A stretch of 7,264 nucleotides of DNA, from the NCBI GenBank assembly GCA_030038645.1, contig JASHSR010000058.1, forward strand, positions 1-7,264, read 5' to 3'. Positions 1 through 4,231 of the stretch are shown piece after piece. A model generated the notes under the pieces. The model saw only the letters and a program-made list of their open reading frames with translations, was not told the DNA's origin and made no database searches. The position numbers and the translations under genes were made by a program. How positions within the stretch are numbered: position 1 is the stretch's first letter; each line of letters starts with the position of its first letter. The DNA comes from Gammaproteobacteria bacterium. Its GTDB lineage: Bacteria; Pseudomonadota; Gammaproteobacteria; Steroidobacterales; Steroidobacteraceae.

Positions 1-681
1 GGCGATCTCGCTTGCGAGGCCCTGCGCCGCATCGAGGGAGCGGTTCACGACGAGGAGCGGGAGGCCGCGCTCCTCGAGGCGCGCGCCGCAGCGGCGGGTC
101 ATGGGCGATACGCCGACCAGCGCGACATACTGCGCTGGGCGCCCAGGGAGGACATGTGCGATGACGCGGTCGGCGGCGAGGTCGGCCAACGAGGGCGCGC
201 GGTGGGACTCCACGCGACGCGCGTGGCGCGCCATCGCGAGCGCCTCGCTCATGATGCGATCGAGGAGAGGCCCGGCGGTCCGCGCCGCGCGGGCCGCCTG
301 CCAGGCCGCTCGCAGCTGGACGTAGATCTCCTGCTCGCCGGCCTGCGCGGAATCGAGGCCGCACGCGACGAGGAAGAGATGCTCGATCGCCGCCTCGCCC
401 GTCCAGGTGCGCAGGGCGGCCGGGGCTTCGCCGTTGCGCGGCTCACGCTTGAGCAGCGCGCGAAAGACCTGGGGCCGCATGTCGAGCGCCGGCCCATCGG
501 CGAGGGCGAACACCACCTCGACGCGGTTGCAGGTGCAGAGGTAGACGACTTCGGCGCCGCGCAGGGCGGCGCGAAGCTCGATCAGGCGCGCCTCGACCTC
601 CCCTCGTGGGATGGCAAAGCGGGCGACCTCCTCTGCGCTCGCGTGCCGGTACGAGGCGCCGACGACCCCGATTCCATACAT
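1..681 (-). CDS. hemA: Glutamyl-tRNA reductase (divergent), N-terminal 227 residues, truncated by window edge
   Basis: Glutamyl-tRNA reductase converts glutamyl-tRNA(Glu) to glutamate-1-semialdehyde with NADPH, the first committed step of C5 tetrapyrrole synthesis in the cytoplasm. My translation is open from ATG at 681 to the left edge; an in-frame TGA at 711-709 leaves this as the only ATG/GTG/TTG start. The catalytic motif LCTCNRVEV is at residues 48-56, with the nucleophilic Cys at 51, where the family has it near 50. The second family signature, GLDSAQAGEQEI, corresponds to the usual GLDSMVLGEPQI. The Rossmann strand of the NADPH domain follows (YVALVGVSPMTRRCG, then VVNRSLDAAQGLASEI), but the usual GAGEM is replaced by GVSPM. 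The C-terminal dimerisation region lies outside the window. No strong Shine-Dalgarno precedes the ATG. The gene lies 88 bp downstream of the DUF883 gene on the same strand. The family is clear; whether this is the main housekeeping copy is not. Confidence 0.88.
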   Translation of the reverse strand, partial: MYGIGVVGASYRHASAEEVARFAIPRGEVEARLIELRAALRGAEVVYLCTCNRVEVVFALADGPALDMRPQVFRALLKREPRNGEAPAALRTWTGEAAIEHLFLVACGLDSAQAGEQEIYVQLRAAWQAARAARTAGPLLDRIMSEALAMARHARRVESHRAPSLADLAADRVIAHVLPGRPAQYVALVGVSPMTRRCGARLEERGLPLLVVNRSLDAAQGLASEIA

Positions 682-769
682 CGGCCGAGCAGACCACGTC
701 GCGGCCGCTCAATTGTCATCGAATCGTCACCGCGGCCGGACGGCGGGGAATTCGGGGCCGGCAGGGGCC

Positions 770-1075
770 TCAGTCGCGGCCGCCTCGGAGGATGGTCCCC
801 AGCAGGAAGCCGGCGGCGACTCCGATTCCGAGTGCCCAGAGCGCCGCGGATTGCGGGCGCTGCTCGACGCGGCCCTGAAGGTCCGCAAAGCGCGAGCGGG
901 CCCAGTCGGTGGCGCCGCGAGCTCCGGAGCGCGCGGCTTGCGCCGCGGAGGAGACGTTCTCGCGGATCGTGTCGGCCGCCGCGCTGCCGGCGGACTTCAG
1001 ATGATCCCGTGTTTTCTGAGCTTCCGCTTTCACCTGCTCACCATTCGAGCCGCCAGAGGGCATGTTGTCGGCCAT
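770..1075 (-). CDS. DUF883 (ElaB/YqjD/YgaM-like) C-tail-anchored membrane protein, 101 aa
   Basis: This small protein has a hydrophilic, Ala-rich helical body (about residues 12-72; QKTRDHLKSAG, then ENVSSAAQAARSG) that should form a long amphipathic helix. A single C-terminal membrane segment follows at about 76-96 (LWALGIGVAAGFLLGTIL), ending in the basic tail RGGRD. That architecture and length are those of the DUF883 family. The E. coli members YqjD and ElaB are inner-membrane proteins reported to bind ribosomes in stationary phase; a similar role here is inferred from family only. The start is secure: GAGGAG lies six bases upstream of ATG. A sigma-54-type promoter match sits further upstream. 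The gene is divergent from the ATPase gene and shares its 284-bp intergenic region. hemA follows after 88 bp and could be cotranscribed. Confidence 0.82.
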   Translation of the reverse strand: MADNMPSGGSNGEQVKAEAQKTRDHLKSAGSAAADTIRENVSSAAQAARSGARGATDWARSRFADLQGRVEQRPQSAALWALGIGVAAGFLLGTILRGGRD

Positions 1076-1081
1076 GTTCGT

Positions 1082-1087
1082 CTCCTC
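1082..1087 (-). promoter_or_regulatory. Shine-Dalgarno GAGGAG for the DUF883 gene
   Basis: On the minus strand GAGGAG is followed by six bases (ACGAAC) and then ATG at 1075. It is a close match to the anti-Shine-Dalgarno complement and is the strongest ribosome binding site in the window. It fixes the DUF883 start. Confidence 0.8.
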
Positions 1088-1122
1088 AGTTTCACTCGGC
1101 GACGATCCGTCTCGTCATGCGT

Positions 1123-1138
1123 AGCAATAAAAGTGCCG
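1123..1138 (-). promoter_or_regulatory. Putative sigma-54 (-24/-12) promoter of the DUF883 gene
   Basis: The minus strand reads CGGCACTTTTATTGCT, against the sigma-54 consensus TGGCACNNNNNTTGCW. Only the first base differs, and the diagnostic GG and GC are separated by exactly ten bases. Transcription would begin about 12 bases downstream, near 1112, giving a leader of about 37 nt that contains the Shine-Dalgarno. If real, the gene would need an enhancer-binding activator. No recognisable activator site is seen, apart from an 11-bp tandem repeat just upstream. The match is by eye and unsupported by any other evidence. Confidence 0.45.
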
Positions 1139-1163
1139 CGGCGGCGCGACCAGAGGGGCGCCG

Positions 1164-1185
1164 ATGCGGCTTCCATGCGGCTTCC
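1164..1185. repeat. Perfect 11-bp tandem duplication, two copies
   Basis: ATGCGGCTTCC occurs twice head to tail (1164-1174 and 1175-1185). It lies in the intergenic region between the divergent DUF883 and ATPase genes, about 26 bp upstream of the sigma-54-like element. It could be a replication-slippage duplication or two adjacent protein sites one helical turn apart. Function is unknown. Confidence 0.7.
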
Positions 1186-1245
1186 AATGATACGCTGGCG
1201 CTCGCGTCCGATCGAAGGAGCCATCGGCGAAGCCGCGGCGGGGAC

Positions 1246-1369
1246 AGTTGTGGCGGAATCAAGATAGGCTTTATTTCGCCACGAGTGGGTCGAAAAATAT
1301 AGTTGTGGCGGAATAAGATGGTGCTATATTTCGCCACAACATATGATTCCCGACTAGTTATGGCGGAAT
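1246..1369. repeat. Periodic inverted-repeat array (five 13-bp half-sites, 55-bp period) overlapping the ATPase start
   Basis: Half-sites GTTGTGGCGGAAT (forward) lie at 1247-1259, 1302-1314 and 1357-1369 (the last reads GTTATGGCGGAAT). Reverse-oriented partners lie at 1273-1285 (degenerate at the outer end) and 1328-1340 (ATTTCGCCACAAC). Each forward/reverse pair spans 39 bp with a 13-bp centre, and the forward copies are exactly 55 bp apart. The second pair differs from perfect symmetry at one base (G opposite A in the inverted copy, a G-U pair in RNA). The array is distinctly AT-richer than its surroundings and runs into the first codons of the ATPase. The geometry suggests an operator array or a structured leader RNA. 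The repeats are seen directly; the role is inferred. Confidence 0.85.
1303..1330 (+). promoter_or_regulatory. Candidate sigma-70-type promoter embedded in the second palindrome
   Basis: TTGTGG (1303-1308) and TATATT (1325-1330) are separated by 16 bp. The -10 matches TATAAT at five of six positions; the -35 matches only its TTG. The -35 lies in the left arm of the second palindrome and the -10 runs into its right arm, so a protein on the palindrome would block polymerase. The start point would be near 1337, about 23 nt before the chosen ATG. An alternative -10, TATAGT at 1298-1303, would start transcription near 1310 and is not excluded. Confidence 0.35.
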
Positions 1370-2835
1370 ATGCGACCCCGGGCGGGCGGACTCCACCCGT
1401 CATCGTCGGCCGAAAAGCCGAGCAAGAGGAGCTCTCTCACGCGCTCGAGTCAGACCGACCGGAGCTCATCGCGGTATATGGCCGGCGCCGGGTCGGCAAG
1501 ACCTACCTCATCCGGACCTTCTTCGAGCGAGAGCTCTGCTTCGAGTTGACCGGAACGAGGGACGTCCCTCAGGCACGCCAGCTCAAGAGGTTTGCCGAAG
1601 CGCTGCAGAGCGCCACCGGATTCCAGCATCGCGTCCCGCGCGACTGGGCCGAGGCGTTTCAAGAGCTGACCCGATACCTCGAGGACCAACTGCGCGGCGG
1701 CGGGCGCAAGGTCGTGTTCTTCGACGAGCTTCCCTGGCTCGCCGCGCGCCGCTCGGGATTCCTGCCCGCATTCGAGCACTTCTGGAATGCGTGGGGATCG
1801 CGGCAGCACAACCTGATCGTGACGATCTGTGGCTCCGCGGCCTCCTGGATGATCGTCAAGGTGCTGCACCAGAAGGGGGGACTGCACAACCGCGTCACGC
1901 GCAGCCTGCCCCTCCACCCGTTCCACTTGCACGAGATCGAGACCTTCCTGCGGACACGCGGCATCCAGCTCGACCGCAAACAGATCATCGAGCTCGCCAT
2001 GGTCGTGGGCGGCATCCCCTACTACCTCGACTACGTGCGCAGAGGGCGCTCAGCCGCGCAAAACATCGATGCGATGTTCTTCGCGCCCAATGCTCCCCTT
2101 TCCGATGAGTTCGAGAAGCTCTTCGCCGCACTTTTCGAGCATCACGAGCGACACGTGAAGGTGATCCGCGCGCTGGCGCGCAAACGATCCGGTCTCACCC
2201 GCCAGGAGATCATCAAGGCAAGCCGGTTGCCGAGCGGCGGCAACATGACGACGATTCTCATGGAGCTCGAGGCTTCGGGATTCCTCTGTCGCACCGAGCC
2301 GTTCGGGCGAGCGACACGAGACTCTCTCTATCGGCTGGTGGACGAGCTGACGCTCTTTCATCTCCAGTGGATCGAGGGAAAGCGCGATCGGGCGGATGGG
2401 GACGGTCAATGGATGCGCACCCGCGGAACTCCGGCGTGGCAGGCCTGGGCCGGATACGCATTCGAGAGCTTGTGCTTGAAGCACGTCGCTCAAATCAAGA
2501 AGGCGCTCGGCATCGCCGGTGTCCAGACCGGGAGGTCTTCCTGGCGCTATCGCGCCGCGGAGACAAATGGCCGCGGCGCGCAGATAGATCTCGTGATCGA
2601 TCGCAGCGACGGCGTCATCAACCTCTGTGAGATGAAGTTCTCCGAGGGCGAATTCGTCATCGACAAAAAATACGCCGGCGAGCTGCGCAACAAGCAAGAC
2701 ACATTCCGCCGAGTAACGAGAACGCGCAAGGCGACTTTCCTCACGCTGGTCACCACGCACGGCGTCATGGCGAACAGCATGAAGTCCGAGCTGGTACAGA
2801 ACGAGATGACCGCGGACGAGCTATTCGATCCCTGA
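1360..2835 (+). CDS. AAA-type ATPase (ATPase_2 type) with winged helix and C-terminal DUF234/PD-(D/E)XK nuclease-like domain
   Basis: The 491-residue product has the layout of prokaryotic ATPases related to archaeal ATPase_2 (PF01637) with a DUF234 tail (PF03008). Walker A is GRRRVGKT (41-48), Walker B VVFFDE (118-123), and a sensor-1-like strand LIVTICGS lies at 152-159. A winged helix spans about 265-330 (GLTRQEIIKASRLPSGGN, then LMELEASGFL). The C-terminal region carries nuclease-like residues: E369 (AFESL), D410 (QIDLVID) and E424-x-K426 (CEMKF). I chose ATG at 1360 because the family usually starts shortly before the VGR motif (here 16-18). It lies inside the repeat array without a clear Shine-Dalgarno; ATG 1318 or TTG 1303 would extend the protein by 14 or 19 residues. 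It is the only plus-strand gene here and is probably acquired. Cellular role unknown: nucleic-acid remodelling, defence or autoregulation are all possible. Confidence 0.85.
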   Translation: MAEYATPGGRTPPVIVGRKAEQEELSHALESDRPELIAVYGRRRVGKTYLIRTFFERELCFELTGTRDVPQARQLKRFAEALQSATGFQHRVPRDWAEAFQELTRYLEDQLRGGGRKVVFFDELPWLAARRSGFLPAFEHFWNAWGSRQHNLIVTICGSAASWMIVKVLHQKGGLHNRVTRSLPLHPFHLHEIETFLRTRGIQLDRKQIIELAMVVGGIPYYLDYVRRGRSAAQNIDAMFFAPNAPLSDEFEKLFAALFEHHERHVKVIRALARKRSGLTRQEIIKASRLPSGGNMTTILMELEASGFLCRTEPFGRATRDSLYRLVDELTLFHLQWIEGKRDRADGDGQWMRTRGTPAWQAWAGYAFESLCLKHVAQIKKALGIAGVQTGRSSWRYRAAETNGRGAQIDLVIDRSDGVINLCEMKFSEGEFVIDKKYAGELRNKQDTFRRVTRTRKATFLTLVTTHGVMANSMKSELVQNEMTADELFDP

Positions 2836-2902
2836 AGACGGCGGGTCCAGGATGATTCTTCCGGCTGCCCTCGGAATCGGACCGCCTGGCTTGATGAGAT
2901 CA

Positions 2903-2931
2903 GCGGCCTGACTCGGGCGGAATCAGGCCGC
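2903..2931. terminator. Strong hairpin after the ATPase gene, possible terminator without U-tract
   Basis: GCGGCCTGA (2903-2911) and TCAGGCCGC (2923-2931) form a perfect 9-bp stem with an 11-nt loop. It lies 68 bp after the ATPase stop and 31 bp beyond the stop of the convergent lipoprotein gene, where a bidirectional terminator would be expected. No T-run follows on either strand, so intrinsic termination is uncertain. Confidence 0.4.
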
Positions 2932-2961
2932 GGAGCGTCGGAGCGGATCCTCCCGCTGCGA

Positions 2962-3138
2962 TCAGCGGCAGTGCGCGTCGTTCACGCCGCATGCCACCCA
3001 GCCGTGATTGTGATACCAGCGATGGTGGGCGCGGTCGTAATAGCCTTCGTGCGGCGGCGCGACGACGCAGCCCGACACGAACATCATCGCCAGTGCCAGC
3101 AGACAGCTACCCAAAGAGACTCGCCTTATGCTCATCAT
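2962..3138 (-). CDS. Small His/aromatic-rich lipoprotein, 58 aa
   Basis: The reading frame starts at ATG 3138 (a second ATG follows directly) with GGGAG five bases upstream, and ends at TGA 2964-2962. The signal peptide has basic residues RR at 5-6, a hydrophobic stretch LGSCLLALAMMF, and the lipobox VSGC with the lipidated Cys at 24. The mature part is only 35 residues, with six His, five Tyr/Trp and two further Cys (motifs GYYDRAHHRWYHNHGW and CGVNDAHC). Residue +2 is Val rather than Asp, which in the E. coli rule would favour outer-membrane sorting. Metal binding by the His-rich tail is a guess from composition. I do not recognise a named family. It converges on the ATPase gene. Confidence 0.72.
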   Translation of the reverse strand: MMSIRRVSLGSCLLALAMMFVSGCVVAPPHEGYYDRAHHRWYHNHGWVACGVNDAHCR

Positions 3139-3312
3139 GGATACTCCCGAGTGAGGACTGCTTCAGCGTGCTCAGCGCGGGACACGCATTCCGGGCGGCG
3201 CCCCGCGCTCGTTGCTGCTCCGCAAGGACCATACCTGGCTCGGCTCATCGTCGCAGCGCCTTCAGCGGCCGGAATCGTGAGATTTCCATCGGTCCGCGAA
3301 GGCGCGCCCGTC
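3139..3312. other. Non-coding gap upstream of the lipoprotein gene
   Basis: Apart from the lipoprotein ribosome binding site (CTCCC at 3144-3148, GGGAG on the minus strand) I see no convincing gene, promoter or repeat here. It presumably holds the lipoprotein promoter and the 3' flank of the decayed GST gene. Confidence 0.4.
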
Positions 3313-3513
3313 TTAATATTCGAGTCGGCCCTTCAGGTCCTTGAAGGGAATCATAACATGCTCGCGGTAAGCCGGACGCTGCTGGAGGCGCTCATACCAC
3401 GCACGCACAGCCGGTAACGGCGGACGCTCGGCTGAAGAGTCGTCTGCGACCAGGATCAGCCAGAGAACCTTCTGGACATTGAAGGAGCTGCGCCGTCCCC
3501 AGACCTTCAGCAT
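3313..3513 (-). pseudogene. Glutathione S-transferase remnant with large in-frame internal deletion (66 codons left)
   Basis: The frame from ATG 3513 to TAA 3315-3313 encodes the two ends of a GST and almost nothing between. Residues 1-19 (MLKVWGRRSSFNVQKVLWL) match the first beta strand and helix of the thioredoxin-like domain of YfcG-type bacterial GSTs. Residues from about 29 (ERPPLPAVRAWYERLQQRP, then AYREHVMIP) match the last helices of the C-terminal domain. Family members are about 200-210 residues, so roughly 140 are missing, including the cis-Pro and Glu-Ser glutathione-binding motifs. The joint lies around 3430-3456 (ILVADDSSA). The frame is kept, so a short peptide could still be made, but it cannot bind glutathione as a GST does. 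The start has no good Shine-Dalgarno. The gene beside it is also deletion-damaged. Confidence 0.78.
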
Positions 3514-3549
3514 CCGCCGACCGCGCCGCAGAAGCGGCGACCCTCGGAC

Positions 3550-4141
3550 TCACGCATGCCCGTCTCGTGCAGCATGCTCCGCTTGGATCTCCGCGGCGCG
3601 GTGAACGGCCCGGCGAATATGGTCGTACGTGCCGCAGCGGCAGATGTTGGTCATCGACTGGTCGATGTCCGAGTCCGTGGGATGAGGCTTGCTCGCGAGC
3701 AGCGAGGCCGCCGCGAGGATCATGCCCGACTGGCAGTTAGCCGCACTGGGGCACGCTCTCCTCGATCCAGGCGCGCTGCACGGGATGGCTCTTGTCCTTC
3801 GAGAGCCCCTCGATCGTCACGATCGACTGGCCGGCGAGAACGCCGACCTGCAACAGGCAAGAGCGCGTGACCTGTCCGTCGAGCAACACCGAGCAGGCCT
3901 CACACAGTCCCTTTCCGCAGCCGATCTCGACGGCGGGGGTGGTGATGGTGATCGCGTCGTCCTCGGCGATGTGAAGGAAGGCCGAGGGAGGCCTCGGCGG
4001 GCCGGCGCGTCGCGGAGCGAATGGAACCCCCTCCTGAGCGCGCAGCTCGAGAGTGAGCGCCAACCCTCCGGCGGCCGCAGCCACCCTCATGAAATCGCGG
4101 CGACTGATGCTTCGGGACTCTCGGCGCGCAGCGTCCATCAA
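3550..4141 (-). pseudogene. Chimeric, frameshifted remnant of isoquinoline 1-oxidoreductase-type beta and alpha subunits
   Basis: Xanthine-oxidase-family hydroxylases of the isoquinoline 1-oxidoreductase type have a small alpha subunit with two [2Fe-2S] clusters and a large molybdopterin-binding beta subunit. Here the first 74 residues are a beta-subunit N-terminus: twin-arginine motif SRRDFMR (13-19), a hydrophobic segment, then AFLHIAEDDAITI. At EIG|CGKG the sequence switches to the alpha subunit, starting within its first cluster (C75, C80, C83, C95). The frame breaks at VPQCG: an extra base around 3737-3738 turns Tyr into TAA. Removing it restores YCQSGMILAA, then TNICRCGTYDHIRRAVHRAA, ending at TGA 3552-3550. 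So the piece lacks the alpha N-terminal domain and nearly all of beta, and the second cluster is out of frame. The start is TTG 4141 or ATG 4138 after GGAGG. It is non-functional as an oxidoreductase. Confidence 0.85.
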
Positions 4142-4208
4142 GGCGGCAGCCCTCCGGCTTCGAGCCGTCCGATTTTAGCGCGTAAGTGGCTCGGAGGCAT
4201 TTGTGGCG

Positions 4209-4231
4209 CTGACGCGTGGCGGGCGTGTCAG
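4209..4231. terminator. Imperfect hairpin at the 3' end of the transporter gene
   Basis: CTGACGCG (4209-4216) and CGTGTCAG (4224-4231) can form an 8-bp stem with one imperfect pair and a 7-nt loop. It overlaps the stop codon of the transporter gene. No U-tract follows on the minus strand, so it is at best a weak terminator or a 3'-end stabilising structure. Confidence 0.25.

Noticed and set aside
154..1302. Long plus-strand open frame (382 codons) across the hemA and DUF883 region
   Set aside because: It is the antisense shadow of two well-supported minus-strand genes: Arg-rich composition, no domain, no ribosome site. It persists only because stop codons are rare in GC-rich DNA.
1303..1359. 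Start of the ATPase at TTG 1303 or ATG 1318 giving 510 or 505 residues
   Set aside because: The extra residues would be encoded by the palindrome itself, and the family usually begins shortly before the VGR motif. Not excluded, since no start has a convincing Shine-Dalgarno.
1246..1369. CRISPR array interpretation of the 55-bp periodic repeats
   Set aside because: Only two and a half units, the repeat arms are 13 bp and palindromic across a 13-bp centre, the last copy is inside a coding start, and no cas gene is present.
3222..3236. GG-N10-GC sigma-54-like element upstream of the lipoprotein gene (minus strand)
   Set aside because: It keeps GG, GC and TTGC, but misses other consensus positions (T at -26, the CAC block) and is far from the start codon. 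This level of match is expected by chance in GC-rich DNA.
4201..4208. TTGTGGCG, an eight-base match to the repeat arm, just beyond the transporter gene
   Set aside because: The match stops at eight bases, lacks the GAAT extension and has no inverted partner at the expected 26-bp spacing.
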